Shown: positions 17,902 through 27,218, numbered from the stretch's first letter. The stretch is DNA of 64,000 bases from Candidatus Riflebacteria bacterium HGW-Riflebacteria-1 (GCA_002839445.1 PGYB01000002.1:124001-188000); one strand, 5' to 3'. Notes: generated by a model not told the origin, from the sequence alone. Numbers and translations are program-made.

Positions 17902-18731
17902 CAGCTGGCTCCGTCGAGGCTCATGAGTTCGGCCTTGAATTTATCTTCAGAAGAATTGAACCAGGCGTTGGCCTGCCGCAGAATGGTTGCAAAATTGCCG
18001 ACTGCCAGTATTGTAGCGCGATTGGCCGGGGTATACCTGCCGGTGAAGTTTTGCCCCTGAATCGGTGAAACCGTCATCCAGTCAGTGCCCCGACCGTCCA
18101 GTGCCAGGGTGAGCTCAACAAAAGCACGTTCGAGTGAGAACGCCGAAGTCTGGTCGGTCAGGCGACTGTAAAGCTGCTGCCAGCTCAGGGTTTTGTCATC
18201 TGCAGTGTCGAAGTCGATCTGATCAGGCGTATCGAGCTTTTTGCTGAGGTTGGTATCGTATTTTTCGAGCAGGCGGCGGGCGGCAGCAAGTGCTGCCATC
18301 AGACTGCGGAAAAGGCGGTCGTCGTTTCCCGCCTGTGTGATGCGGTTCATGTCGGTGATGGCTTCTTCGAGCAATTTGCGGTCGGTTATCGTCATGGCTG
18401 CCCTGAAAATGACCGGTGCCGTGTCTGGTGGTATGGCCTCGTTCTGCAGAATGTTGAGCACGTTGAACATGTTAAAGCCGGCCAGGCCGGCCAGTGCTCC
18501 GGCGCGCCCGCGCCAGACCTCTTCGGTAGCCGAGTATTCATCAATCAGACGGTTGTAAAGCTCGTGAGCCTTGATGTAGTTGCCCGAAGCAAGCTCAAGA
18601 TTAGCTTCGCCGGCAATAGCGGCGTAGTCGCTGTCGTTCATGTTGCGGTCGAAGCCTTCGAAGACGTTGCAGCCGCTGATCAGCAGGGTTGCTGCCAGCA
18701 GCAGCGCCATCAGGCGATGTGAATGTGACAT
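17901..18731 (-). CDS. Outer-membrane lipoprotein with TPR-like helices
   Basis: The N-terminus has a lipoprotein signal peptide ending in LLISGC (Cys about residue 21), followed by NVFEGFDRNMND. The next 60 residues (EANLELASGNYIKAHELYNR) look like one tetratricopeptide repeat. The remainder is helical and unassigned. It is co-transcribed with the beta-barrel gene that overlaps its stop, suggesting a barrel-lipoprotein partnership. No enzymatic motif is seen. Confidence 0.72.
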   Translation of the reverse strand: MSHSHRLMALLLAATLLISGCNVFEGFDRNMNDSDYAAIAGEANLELASGNYIKAHELYNRLIDEYSATEEVWRGRAGALAGLAGFNMFNVLNILQNEAIPPDTAPVIFRAAMTITDRKLLEEAITDMNRITQAGNDDRLFRSLMAALAAARRLLEKYDTNLSKKLDTPDQIDFDTADDKTLSWQQLYSRLTDQTSAFSLERAFVELTLALDGRGTDWMTVSPIQGQNFTGRYTPANRATILAVGNFATILRQANAWFNSSEDKFKAELMSLDGAS

Positions 18732-18839
18732 AAGGACTCCGATTTATATGCAGTTTCTCGCACTTATTCGGCACAAATCGCAGTATTTTGAATTTTTTCG
18801 CAAACAATTTTGCGTTCGCGTGTTAAATTGACCAGAACT

Positions 18840-19442
18840 ATGAGCAGTCTCAAAGTCGAAAACCTGTCTTTTTTGCAGCGCGGCCCATACAGTTTTGAAG
18901 TAGCGGCGGGCGCGGTGCTTGGCCTGCGTGGTGCTTCTGGAGCTGGCAAGACTTTGTTATTGCGTGCGATCGCAGATCTTGAACCGCATGACGGAAGTTT
19001 GTGGCTGAATCAGACGGCATGTGAAGATTTGAGCGGGCCGCAATGGCGGCAGCGCGTCGCTTATCTGCCGGCAGAAAGCCTGTGGTGGTATGACCGGGTC
19101 GGCCAGCACTTTTCTATGGCGCCAGAACCTCAATGGTCACAGCAGCTGGGTCTCGACAGCGAAGTCATGAACTGGGAAGTAAGCCGCCTGTCGACAGGTG
19201 AAAAGCAGCGCCTCGCTATTCTGCGCCTGCTTCAGAGGCGGCCGCATGCTCTGCTGCTCGACGAGCCAACGGCAAGCCTCGACAGTGACAGCATTGGCAG
19301 GGTTGAGAAGTTTCTTCTCGATTATCTTGCACAAAATTCGGCGCCGGCGATCTGGGTAAGCCATGACCAGGCACAGCTTGAGCGAGTTTCCGCCAGTCGC
19401 ATGGAAATTCTTGCTGGCGGCGAAATGCGGGAACTGATATGA
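18840..19442 (+). CDS. ABC transporter ATPase, FetA-like
   Basis: The 200-residue ATPase has Walker A GASGAGKT (about residues 31-38), a signature LSTGEKQRLA and Walker B ALLLDEPTASLD, then the switch histidine in WVSHDQ. Its short length and pairing with a FetB/YbbM-type permease fit FetA (YbbL), the ATPase of an iron-export and peroxide-resistance system of enterobacteria. I chose ATG 18840, which gives the usual N-terminus (SSLKVENLSF); no clear ribosome-binding site precedes it. The gene is divergent from the lipoprotein operon and overlaps the permease gene by four bases. Confidence 0.8.
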   Translation: MSSLKVENLSFLQRGPYSFEVAAGAVLGLRGASGAGKTLLLRAIADLEPHDGSLWLNQTACEDLSGPQWRQRVAYLPAESLWWYDRVGQHFSMAPEPQWSQQLGLDSEVMNWEVSRLSTGEKQRLAILRLLQRRPHALLLDEPTASLDSDSIGRVEKFLLDYLAQNSAPAIWVSHDQAQLERVSASRMEILAGGEMRELI

Positions 19443-20260
19443 ACGTAATGCCACTTGGTGTATTTGAGCTCGGCCTGGCCAGTTTGCTGGTGTTTCTGCT
19501 CGCCTTTCTGAGCTACTGGCACCGCATGGAAATCGAACGGCCATTGTTGATTGCGGCGTTTAGAACTGCTGTTCAGCTTTCACTGATCGGTCTGGTGCTT
19601 AACGCTGTGTTTACTACGGTTAACTTTTACCTGGTAGCCTTGATCTGGACAATCATGCTTGCAGCCGCCGGCTGGGAAGTTATGTCGCGCCAGAAGGTTA
19701 GAGTTAAGGGGCCGGGTCGCTTTTTTATCGGCACCAGTTCGATGCTGCTCTCGTCGTTTTCGATTATGGTTCTGACCTTGACTCTGGTTATCAAGGTCGA
19801 TCCATGGTACAGCCCGCGTTACGCGATACCGATTCTCGGCATGCTGCTGGGAAACACGATGAATGGCGTCGCTCTGGCAATGAATACTTTTACCAATCTC
19901 GCCTGGAACCGCTGGCAGGTTATTGAGCAGCGGTTGGCACTCGGGCAGACTTCGGCAGAGGCGATCGAAGACATCTGGCGCGAGAGCGTGCGTACCGGGC
20001 TGATTCCGATTATTAATTCGATGGCGGCGGCAGGTCTGGTGAGTCTTCCAGGCATGATGACCGGGCAGATTCTGGCTGGCAACACGGCTGACGAGGCTGT
20101 ACGCTACCAGATACTGATAATGTTTATGATTTCGTCAGGAACAGGTTTTGGTGTTATACTTAGCCTGTGGCTGATGCGCCGAAAAATGTTTGACACACGC
20201 GACCGGTTGCGGTTAAAAGAAGGCTTTTATCGAATCGAGTCAGTCGGCAACAAGAAATAA
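19439..20260 (+). CDS. ABC transporter permease, FetB / UPF0014 family
   Basis: The 273-residue integral membrane protein has about seven hydrophobic helices. Conserved stretches include FRTAVQLSLIGLVLN, IPILGMLLGNTMNGVALAMN, PIINSMAAAGLVSLPGMMTGQILAG and RYQILIMFMISSGT, the hallmarks of the UPF0014 family to which FetB/YbbM belongs. With the preceding ATPase it should form a small exporter, in E. coli linked to iron efflux; the actual substrate here is inferred. Start and previous stop overlap (ATGA). Confidence 0.85.
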   Translation: MNVMPLGVFELGLASLLVFLLAFLSYWHRMEIERPLLIAAFRTAVQLSLIGLVLNAVFTTVNFYLVALIWTIMLAAAGWEVMSRQKVRVKGPGRFFIGTSSMLLSSFSIMVLTLTLVIKVDPWYSPRYAIPILGMLLGNTMNGVALAMNTFTNLAWNRWQVIEQRLALGQTSAEAIEDIWRESVRTGLIPIINSMAAAGLVSLPGMMTGQILAGNTADEAVRYQILIMFMISSGTGFGVILSLWLMRRKMFDTRDRLRLKEGFYRIESVGNKK

Positions 20261-20278
20261 TATTGCGGAGGGTTAGTG

Positions 20279-21073
20279 ATGAAGGCGGGTTTCGTTCAAT
20301 TTACTCCCGAGTTATGCAATCTGGAAGCGACTCTGAATCGTCTGGCAAAGCTGCTTAAGGAAGCGCCGGCCGCAGATTTGCTGGTTTTTCCCGAGTTGAG
20401 CAATTCCGGTTACAATTTTCCAACGCGAAATCACGCGTTTGATGCCGCTGAAGAAGTTAGCAGCAGCCGATTTATCACTCTTCTGCATGACCACTGCCGA
20501 CGCACAAATTCATATATTGCCTCAGGATTTAACGAGCGCGAAGGTTTCAAACTGTTCAATTCGGCGGTTCTCGTCGGGCCGGGCGGACTGATCGGCAAAT
20601 ACCGCAAGATTCATCTGTTCTACAACGAAAAAGACATTTTTTCGGCTGGCGACCTTGGAGTCCCTGTATTCGAAACACCGATAGGCAAAATTGCAATGCT
20701 GGTATGCTTTGACTGGATATTCCCGGAAGTCTGGCGCATAGCCGCGCTTAAGGGCGCCGATATAGTATGCCACTGTTCCGCTCTGGTTCTGCCGGGATTT
20801 GCGCAGCGGTCAGTGCCAGTGCATGCCCTGATCAATCACTTTTATGTAATCACCGCCAATCGCACCGGCACCGAGCATGGTCTTACCTTTACCGGTATGT
20901 CGACTGTCGCCAACCCTAAAGGTGAAGTGGTGTATCAGGCTGCTGCCGAGACGACTGAGAGCATGGTTTTTGATTTCGATCTTGATCTGGCGCGCAACAA
21001 GATGATTACGCCGCGCAACGACATCTTGGCTGACCGCCGCCCCGAGCTATACCACGAGCTGCTGACTCTTTGA
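20279..21073 (+). CDS. Carbon-nitrogen hydrolase (nitrilase superfamily amidase)
   Basis: The catalytic triad is plain: Glu39 in LVFPELSNSGY, Lys110 in GKYRKIHLF, Cys143 in LVCFDWIFPE. At 264 residues it has only the nitrilase domain, like omega-amidases and N-carbamoylputrescine amidases; the exact amide substrate cannot be deduced. ATG 20279 is chosen over the adjoining GTG because GGAGGG lies 6 bases before it. The FetB-like gene ends 18 bases upstream, so the three genes may share a transcript although no functional link is evident. Confidence 0.85.
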   Translation: MKAGFVQFTPELCNLEATLNRLAKLLKEAPAADLLVFPELSNSGYNFPTRNHAFDAAEEVSSSRFITLLHDHCRRTNSYIASGFNEREGFKLFNSAVLVGPGGLIGKYRKIHLFYNEKDIFSAGDLGVPVFETPIGKIAMLVCFDWIFPEVWRIAALKGADIVCHCSALVLPGFAQRSVPVHALINHFYVITANRTGTEHGLTFTGMSTVANPKGEVVYQAAAETTESMVFDFDLDLARNKMITPRNDILADRRPELYHELLTL

Positions 21074-21166
21074 GTCGCAACTTTGCCGAACCTGTACTGC
21101 TTTACAGAGTGTCAGGTTTGTAATATGTTCTTGATAAGACAAAATTGCAGGAGGTAATCATACCAA

Positions 21167-21886
21167 ATGAAAAGGCTCAGTTATTTTTTTCTCGCACTGT
21201 TTTTCTTCTGTTTTGGAATAGTCACTCCAGGCTGCAGCAAAAATGCAAGCGGTGAGGCCCCCGAAGTTTCTGCCGGAACCTGGATCAACACCGACAGCTT
21301 TAAGCTGGCAGATCACAAGGATAAAATCGTAATTGTGGAATTCTGGGCGACCTGGTGTCCGCCATGCCGCACGAGCATTCCGCACCTCAAGACCCTGTAC
21401 AACGAATACAAAGACAAAGGTGTCATGATGGTTTCGCTGAGCCAGGAACCAGCAGATACTATCAACGAATTTAACAAGAAGGCCGGCATGAACTGGATAA
21501 TTGGCGCTGAAAGTACTTCTGGCGCTGATTACGGTGTTTCTGGCATTCCGGCAGCCTATATTGTTGTCGATGGCAAAATCGCCTGGAACGGCCATCCGAT
21601 GGGCGGTCTCGATGCTGAGCTCAAGAAAATCGTTGAAGCACGTGGCGGCGCTGCTGTGGCTCCTGCCGCTCCTGCTGCAGAACCAGTAGCAGCACCCGCG
21701 CCAGCTGATATCATTCCCGCCGGCGATGCAGCTGCTCCTTCCGCCGAGCCTGCAGCTGTTGAGCCGGTTTCTGGTGATGTCAATGAAGACCCGCTTCTGG
21801 GTGATGACGTGATTTTACCGGATGATGAAGAAGTAGAAATTCCGGCTTCAGAGGCAGTCGAGGTCTCAGATAATCTGGGGGAGTGA
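21167..21886 (+). CDS. TlpA-type thioredoxin-like lipoprotein
   Basis: A lipoprotein signal ending in VTPGC anchors the protein. The thioredoxin fold has the active site WCPPC (Cys64 and Cys67) and the cis-proline motif GIPAAYIV, typical of TlpA/ResA periplasmic reductases. After residue 165 comes a low-complexity Ala/Pro-rich, then acidic, tail of about 70 residues that is not part of the fold and may be a spacer. AGGAGG lies 12 bases before the ATG. The Bcp gene begins on its stop codon (TGATG), so the pair is a thiol-redox operon. Confidence 0.86.
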   Translation: MKRLSYFFLALFFFCFGIVTPGCSKNASGEAPEVSAGTWINTDSFKLADHKDKIVIVEFWATWCPPCRTSIPHLKTLYNEYKDKGVMMVSLSQEPADTINEFNKKAGMNWIIGAESTSGADYGVSGIPAAYIVVDGKIAWNGHPMGGLDAELKKIVEARGGAAVAPAAPAAEPVAAPAPADIIPAGDAAAPSAEPAAVEPVSGDVNEDPLLGDDVILPDDEEVEIPASEAVEVSDNLGE

Positions 21887-22365
21887 TGGAGAAATCAGAG
21901 CTGAAGGCTGGCGACAAGGCTCCTGATTTCAATCTGGTCGACCAGGATGGCAAACCGGTTGCGCTCAAAGATTATGCCGGCAGAAAACTGCTGGTGTATT
22001 TCTACCCCAAGGCTTCGACGCCAGGTTGTACGACGCAGGCGTGCAGTATTCGCGACGCTTTTGCCGACCTCAAGGACCTTGGAGTAGCAGCGGTTGGCAT
22101 CAGCCCTGATAAGCCTGATGCCCTCAAGAAGTTTGTCGCCCAATATTCTCTCAACTTTGCGCTGCTTGCAGACCCCGAAAAGAAGGCGGCTGGTGAATAT
22201 TTTGTGCTTGGTGAGAAGACCATGTTTGGCAAAACATCGGTTGGCATTATTCGCTCTTCATTTCTGGTGAGTGAAGATGGCAAGGTTTTGCAGACGTGGT
22301 ATAAAGTCAAGCCAGATCAGACTGTTGCGCTGGCCGTTGAATTCGTCAAGGGCCTTAAGCGCTGA
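21886..22365 (+). CDS. bcp: Thioredoxin-dependent peroxiredoxin, Bcp/PrxQ type
   Basis: The protein (159 aa from ATG 21886) matches bacterioferritin-comigratory peroxiredoxins: AGDKAPDFNL, then YFYPKASTPGCTTQACS with the peroxidatic Cys48 and resolving Cys53 five residues later, and GVSPD-like IGISPDKPDALKKF. It reduces hydrogen and organic peroxides with electrons from thioredoxin. GGGGAG precedes the start and the gene is translationally coupled to the TlpA-like gene. A hairpin terminator follows. Confidence 0.92.
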   Translation: MEKSELKAGDKAPDFNLVDQDGKPVALKDYAGRKLLVYFYPKASTPGCTTQACSIRDAFADLKDLGVAAVGISPDKPDALKKFVAQYSLNFALLADPEKKAAGEYFVLGEKTMFGKTSVGIIRSSFLVSEDGKVLQTWYKVKPDQTVALAVEFVKGLKR

Positions 22366-22392
22366 TAGCGCTGAAAATTGTGTTTGAGCGAG

Positions 22393-22436
22393 TTTCCGTT
22401 TGTGGTCTGCTAACCATGAACGGAAATTCTTTTTTT
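22393..22436 (+). terminator. Probable intrinsic terminator after bcp
   Basis: TTTCCGTT (22393-22400) pairs with AACGGAAA (22419-22426) around a loop that itself has a GTGG/CCA pairing, followed by TTCTTTTTTT. It lies just after the bcp stop. Confidence 0.7.
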
Positions 22437-22506
22437 GCGGCAGAGTGTATAATTGCCGATAATATGTATGAGCAAGTGTATTAAAGCGAAGAATTGAGAG
22501 TGGGCG

Positions 22507-23511
22507 ATGAAGAAACAGGAAATTGAATTCAAGGTTCTCGATATAATTGAGCGTCTCGAAAAGGGGCAGCCCATCGAAGACGATATGATCGAACTCAAAG
22601 CCGAATGGCCGCGCGATCATTTCCGGGCCGCCCGCCGCATTGCTGCACATGCTAATGCCGCCCGCGGTGAGCCGATAATGTGGCTCATCGGCATTGATGA
22701 GAAAAAAGGCGTGGTTGGCGCTGATTTTGAAGAGCTTTCTATCTGGTTTGCCAAGGTGCGTTCGCGCTTTGATCAGCTTCTCGCGCCAAATCTAATCAGC
22801 CTTTCTGTTCCTTATGATGGCAAAACTGTAGTCGCCCTGGTTTTTGAGACCGAGCGCAGCCCGTTCGTCATAAGAATTCCTGACAGTTCAGGAATTATCA
22901 CGCATGAGGTTCCGTGGCGTGAAGCCAATTCAACGCGGTCAGCCCGGCGTTCAGATCTTATTAAACTGCTGTATCCAACACAGAAGAAGCCTGGCCTCGA
23001 AATCATTGACGGCAAGATCGAGTTGCAGCGTGCCATTGCCGGTGTTGCGCAGAACGCTGCCTATCAATGGACTCTCAGCATGAAGATCTATGTGGTTACT
23101 TTTTCTTCTGCAACACTGGTCATTCCGTTTCATCGCTGCGAGATTCTATTTCGGCCACAGGGCCGGCCTGATGAGAAAAAGTTTGAGAATATCAGGATTG
23201 CACCGCCAACTTCTTATTCAAGCCGTGGGCTGATGGAAAAATCGCAGTCGTTGACGGTTAACAGCACCGAACACGAGGTTTTGATCGACACGGCGGGCAT
23301 GACATACTTGACCGCTGAATATTTTACTACTGAAAAGTCCGGCCCGCGACTGTTTGAAGAAATCGAGGTCAAGGGCTGGCTGCGCTCGCATCATACAACT
23401 GAACCGGTCAGTTTTGAAGCAATTTTTGAACTGCAGCGCCGCGAAAATGAAGAGTCAGACCGCATGCTCGGCGAATGGCGCTTTGCCCGCCGCGAAAACG
23501 AAACTGACTGA
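22507..23511 (+). CDS. AlbA_2 (Schlafen-type) domain protein of unknown function
   Basis: Residues about 20-150 (DDMIELKAEWP, RRIAAHANA, MWLIGIDEKKGVVG, VFETERSPFVI) fit the AlbA_2 domain, a putative nucleic-acid-binding fold shared with Schlafen proteins. In such proteins a helicase or winged-helix domain usually follows. Here the C-terminal ~180 residues are instead beta-rich and unrecognised. There is no signal peptide. GAGAGTGGG precedes the ATG. The gene stands alone between a terminator and a repeat element. A defence or stress role would be a guess. Confidence 0.65.
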   Translation: MKKQEIEFKVLDIIERLEKGQPIEDDMIELKAEWPRDHFRAARRIAAHANAARGEPIMWLIGIDEKKGVVGADFEELSIWFAKVRSRFDQLLAPNLISLSVPYDGKTVVALVFETERSPFVIRIPDSSGIITHEVPWREANSTRSARRSDLIKLLYPTQKKPGLEIIDGKIELQRAIAGVAQNAAYQWTLSMKIYVVTFSSATLVIPFHRCEILFRPQGRPDEKKFENIRIAPPTSYSSRGLMEKSQSLTVNSTEHEVLIDTAGMTYLTAEYFTTEKSGPRLFEEIEVKGWLRSHHTTEPVSFEAIFELQRRENEESDRMLGEWRFARRENETD

Positions 23512-23647
23512 TTCTGCTGTCAGGCCGTGCTGAGAAGCCATATAGGCAGCTGCGCTGCGGGTAAAATGTCCGCGGATTCCGCCGATTGCAACAGATTTTT
23601 TAGAATCTCCACCCACTGTTTGATCTGCGTGCTTACTCTGTTGCAAC

Positions 23648-23779
23648 AGCAATTCTCGGTGAGTTGTAAAACCATCATCAACAGAGATGATGATATTGAG
23701 GCATAGTTTTTTTAGTGGATTCTGCGACTTCGCCTGACGGCTTGCGCAGAATGACGTTTGATTTTCACCGAGAATTGCT
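23648..23779. repeat. MITE-like element, copy 2 (short form)
   Basis: A 132-bp element is bounded by perfect 15-bp terminal inverted repeats AGCAATTCTCGGTGA (23648-23662) and its complement (23765-23779). Inside are a perfect hairpin CATCATC-AACAGA-GATGATG and the sequence GGATTCTGCGACTTCGCCTGAC, also found in copy 1 at 2.4 kb. It has no coding capacity and is the main content of the 388-base gap before the KamA-type gene; the flanks show nothing else recognisable. Confidence 0.75.
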
Positions 23780-23899
23780 GCTGTTGTAAATGATCTGGTG
23801 CGAAATTGAGAGATTTGTTGTAATATAGTTAGATCGGTTGCAAAATTCTCGTATTTTCTTGGTTTTTTCGAGAAAATCGCGTTATTTTAACGAATTAGT

Positions 23900-25699
23900 G
23901 TGCGTGAGGTGACGGTGTACAGCAAAGAAAAAGTTGAACAGATGTTTTCGGTGTTTCCGCCTCTCAAAAAAGTTCTCCTTGAGTCTGCTGACAGCGAGGG
24001 TGCGCGCGACCGCTTTCTTGCCAAATCACGCAAGTTTATTGAGGCAAATGCCGATGAAGCGCTGCGCTTGAGTGGTCTGCAGGTTGCGTTGCGGCTTTCA
24101 TGTCTGCGGGCCTTGCGCCAGTTTTTTACGCGGCGCAGCGCCCATTTATCAGGTTGTGACATGGTAAGGATTCTTTATGATCTTGCCCATGAGAACTGGC
24201 AGAATTTGCCAGAAGACCTGTCTGATGCGTTTCTTGAAGATATGTATCGCATTCTCGCCGGTATTGCTGGCAAAGCCGGTATATATGTAGATGAGCCGAA
24301 AATTCGTAAAAGCGGTCGTGATGCGGGTATTCTGCGCTCAAAACATCTTAACCGGATATGCGGCAAGATCGACCAGTATATGACGCGTTATCGTTGCGGG
24401 CTCGAACCCGAAGTTGTCAGTATTTACGATGCTAACCGGCAGCGTATCGTCAAGCAATTTGCTTGCACAGAAGCTGATTTTGATGATTATCACTGGCAGC
24501 TCAAGCATATCATCAGAGATTCGGCGACACTCGAAAAGCTGGTTGAGCTGACCCCGGAAGAAAAAACCGCGATAGACATGGCTCGTGGCGCGAGTCTTCC
24601 GTTTGGTATTACACCATATTATGTTTCGCTCTTTGACTACAAGGCCGGCGGCAGATCGGATATGCCGGTCAGGGCACAGGTTATACCACCGTTGAGCTAT
24701 GTCACGGGAGTTCTTGAAAACAAAAAGAATCCCGAGCTGAATCTTGATTTTATGCGCGAAACAGATACTTCGCCGATTGATCTTATTACGCGGCGTTACC
24801 CGAGAATTGTGGTGTTCAAGCCATATAACACCTGCAGTCAGATTTGTGTCTACTGTCAGCGCAACTGGGAAATCGACGATGTCTATTCGCCGGGTGCCAT
24901 GGCCTCTCGCGAAAAGCTGGATGCTGCTATCGACTGGATTGCCGACAATCCTTCGATCAACGAAGTGCTGGTGACTGGCGGCGATCCACTGGTAATGACC
25001 GACGCCAACATCAGATATGTTCTTGAGCGCCTGGCGCAAATCGATACGGTCTGGCGCATCAGGCTTGGCACGCGCACGCCGGTGGCTTTGCCGCAGCGAA
25101 TTACCGACGAACTGGCTGACATGATCGCAACCTTCCAGCAGCCGGGGCGGCGTGAAATAGTGGTGGTGACGCATTTTGAGCATAGCTGCGAAATCACGCC
25201 GCAGGCGATGGAAGCGATTCAAAAGTTTCGGCGGCGCGGCATATATTGCTACAATCAGACGGTGTTTACGATTCAGAACTGCCGGCGTTTTGAGGTGAGC
25301 GTGCTGCGGCGCTGGCTGCGCCTGATCGGGGTCGAGCCTTATTACACGTTTAATGCAAAGGGTAAGGAAGAGACCGATTTTTACCGGGTGCCGCTGGCGC
25401 GACTGCAGCAGGAAGCGAAAGAGGAAGCACGTCTGCAGCCTGGTATGACGCGAACTGACGAGCCGGTTTTCAATGTACCCGGCCTGGGCAAGAATTATCT
25501 GCGGGCCGAGCAGAACCACCTGCTGCTCGGTATTTTGCCTGATGGTCGCCGGGTCTATGAGTTTCACCCCTGGGAAAAATACATCAGCAATGCACCTTCC
25601 TACGTGCATGTCGACCTTGCGCTATATGATTACCTCAAGAAACTTGCGGGTTTTGGCGAAGATCCCGAAGCATACAAAAGCATTTATTACTATTTTTAG
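23900..25699 (+). CDS. KamA-family radical SAM protein (lysine 2,3-aminomutase-like) with N-terminal extension
   Basis: The radical-SAM cysteines are Cys312, Cys316 and Cys319 in TCSQICVYCQRNWE, followed by VTGGDPLVM and GTRTPVALPQRI, as in lysine or glutamate 2,3-aminomutases. VPGLGKNYL near residue 530 may hold the PLP-binding lysine. Typical enzymes have these cysteines near residue 130 in about 420 residues; here some 185 extra N-terminal residues precede them. The reaction (amino-group migration) is inferred and the substrate is unknown. Several in-frame GTG codons (23900, 23909, 23915) compete as start and none has a convincing ribosome-binding site. Confidence 0.8.
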   Translation: MREVTVYSKEKVEQMFSVFPPLKKVLLESADSEGARDRFLAKSRKFIEANADEALRLSGLQVALRLSCLRALRQFFTRRSAHLSGCDMVRILYDLAHENWQNLPEDLSDAFLEDMYRILAGIAGKAGIYVDEPKIRKSGRDAGILRSKHLNRICGKIDQYMTRYRCGLEPEVVSIYDANRQRIVKQFACTEADFDDYHWQLKHIIRDSATLEKLVELTPEEKTAIDMARGASLPFGITPYYVSLFDYKAGGRSDMPVRAQVIPPLSYVTGVLENKKNPELNLDFMRETDTSPIDLITRRYPRIVVFKPYNTCSQICVYCQRNWEIDDVYSPGAMASREKLDAAIDWIADNPSINEVLVTGGDPLVMTDANIRYVLERLAQIDTVWRIRLGTRTPVALPQRITDELADMIATFQQPGRREIVVVTHFEHSCEITPQAMEAIQKFRRRGIYCYNQTVFTIQNCRRFEVSVLRRWLRLIGVEPYYTFNAKGKEETDFYRVPLARLQQEAKEEARLQPGMTRTDEPVFNVPGLGKNYLRAEQNHLLLGILPDGRRVYEFHPWEKYISNAPSYVHVDLALYDYLKKLAGFGEDPEAYKSIYYYF

Positions 25700-25766
25700 C
25701 GCTTTCTGGCTGTGGTAGCAGAGATATAGCGTTTCTCGTTGGTTGCTGCTGGCAAAAATAAGCTTC

Positions 25767-25795
25767 TTCTCTGAGTGGAGAAATTCTGGTATAAT
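25767..25795 (+). promoter_or_regulatory. Sigma-70-type promoter of the amylase gene
   Basis: TTCTCT (25767-25772) and TATAAT (25790-25795) are separated by 17 bases, 29 bases before the ATG of the amylase gene. Confidence 0.55.
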
Positions 25796-25824
25796 TAATT
25801 ATTCTCTCCAGGGAGCAGACCAAT

Positions 25825-27150
25825 ATGAGATGTTTTTGCAAAGCTGCCTCGCTCTGGCTGATACTGGCGACGCTGTGCTTGTTCGCAGCTGTGACACCGG
25901 TTCTGGCAGATCCTCCGGCCCGTGTCGCTAACGGAGTAATGCTGCAGGGCTTTGGCTGGAACAGCCAGGCGCGCGGTACTCCCAGCAAATGGTATAGCCT
26001 GGTCGGACAGCGGGCAGAGAGCATCAAGGCTCTTGGCGCTGATTTTGTCTGGTTCCCGCCGGTTTCGCGCTCAGTAAGCCCGCAGGGCTATCTTCCTGGT
26101 GATTATTATGATCTGGGCGGCCCGGACAGTCCGACATTTTATGGCACTCAGCAGCAGCTGGAAGCCACTCTTAAGGCTCTTAACGCTCAGGGCGTGCTGC
26201 CCGTCGCCGATATCGTCATCAATCATCGTTGTGCCGGCAAGCAGGACAACAACGGCATCTGGAACATTTATCATTTTGCGTCTGGCAAGGCCAAATGGGA
26301 GCAGTGGGCTGTCTGCCGCGGCCAGTTCGGTGGTACCGGCAATGCTGATACCGGCGGAAGCTATCACGCTGCGCCAGATCTCGACCACACTAACGCCACG
26401 GTCAGAGAAGACATCGCCGAATGGATGAACTGGCTGAAAAAGCTTGGCTTTAAGGCCTGGCGTTATGATTATTCAAAAGGTTATGACAGCAAATATGCTG
26501 GTTTTTATGATAACCAGACCAGCCCGGCTTTTTCGGTTGGCGAGGTCTGGAATGACATGTCTTATAAGGGTTCAAGTCTGAATCCGAACCAGGATGGCCA
26601 CCGCAAAGACCTTTGCAACTGGCTCGACGGTAACCCGAGTAAAGTTGCCTGCGTATTTGATTTTACCACCAAGGGAATCCTGCAGGTTGCGGTTCATGGC
26701 GAATACTGGCGGTTGCGCGATAAAGACGGCAAGCCTTCTGGCCTGATCGGCTGGTGGCCTTCGCGCGCCGTTACCTTTATCGACAACCACGATACCGGTT
26801 CACAGCAGAGTCACTGGCCTTTTCCTGACAAAAAAGTCATGCAGGGTTATGCCTATATTCTTACTCACCCCGGTATTCCATGCGTATTCTGGGAACACGC
26901 CTACGACTGGAACCTCTACGCGCAGATCCAGAAACTTATCGCTATCCGCAAGGGCAACAAAATCAACAGCACCAGCAAGGTCGAGATTGTGAAGGCCGAA
27001 GATGGTCTCTACGCCGCGATCATTGATGGAAAAGTTGCGGTTAAGCTTGGTGGCAAAGACTGGTCGCCAGATGCCTCGTTCAAGCTGGCTGCCAGCGGTG
27101 ACCAATACGCTGTCTGGGCCAAAACCGTGCCGACCCGGAGTCGGCGGTGA
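25825..27150 (+). CDS. Secreted alpha-amylase (GH13, plant/GH13_6-like)
   Basis: A signal peptide (WLILATLCLFAAVTPVLA) precedes an (alpha/beta)8 glycoside hydrolase family 13 domain. The catalytic residues are Asp215 in WRYDYSKGY, Glu240 in SVGEVW and Asp323 in FIDNHDTG; VADIVINHRC is the first conserved region. The C-terminal domain (IVKAEDGLYAAIIDGKVAVKLG, then DQYAVWAK) resembles that of plant-type alpha-amylases, pointing to subfamily GH13_6. It hydrolyses alpha-1,4-glucans outside the cytoplasm. At 441 residues it is complete. GGGAG precedes the ATG, a promoter lies just upstream and a hairpin terminator follows. Confidence 0.92.
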   Translation: MRCFCKAASLWLILATLCLFAAVTPVLADPPARVANGVMLQGFGWNSQARGTPSKWYSLVGQRAESIKALGADFVWFPPVSRSVSPQGYLPGDYYDLGGPDSPTFYGTQQQLEATLKALNAQGVLPVADIVINHRCAGKQDNNGIWNIYHFASGKAKWEQWAVCRGQFGGTGNADTGGSYHAAPDLDHTNATVREDIAEWMNWLKKLGFKAWRYDYSKGYDSKYAGFYDNQTSPAFSVGEVWNDMSYKGSSLNPNQDGHRKDLCNWLDGNPSKVACVFDFTTKGILQVAVHGEYWRLRDKDGKPSGLIGWWPSRAVTFIDNHDTGSQQSHWPFPDKKVMQGYAYILTHPGIPCVFWEHAYDWNLYAQIQKLIAIRKGNKINSTSKVEIVKAEDGLYAAIIDGKVAVKLGGKDWSPDASFKLAASGDQYAVWAKTVPTRSRR

Positions 27151-27218
27151 ACCAAGGCTAAGCGCCGATTGCGTGGATTGCGCAGATAGCGCAGATAGCA
27201 ACAGATTGAGACGAAGAG

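Noticed and set aside
19137..19544. Antisense frame across the FetA/FetB-like junction
   Set aside because: Both sense genes have full family motifs and a four-base overlap; the antisense product matches nothing recognisable.
21650..21780. GCT/CCT-rich stretch in the TlpA-like gene considered as a tandem repeat
   Set aside because: It is an Ala/Pro low-complexity tail with no exact DNA unit repeated.
24338..25609. 423-codon open frame on the minus strand
   Set aside because: It lies wholly antisense to the KamA-type gene, which has clear catalytic motifs; the antisense translation shows no recognisable domain and is a by-product of codon bias.
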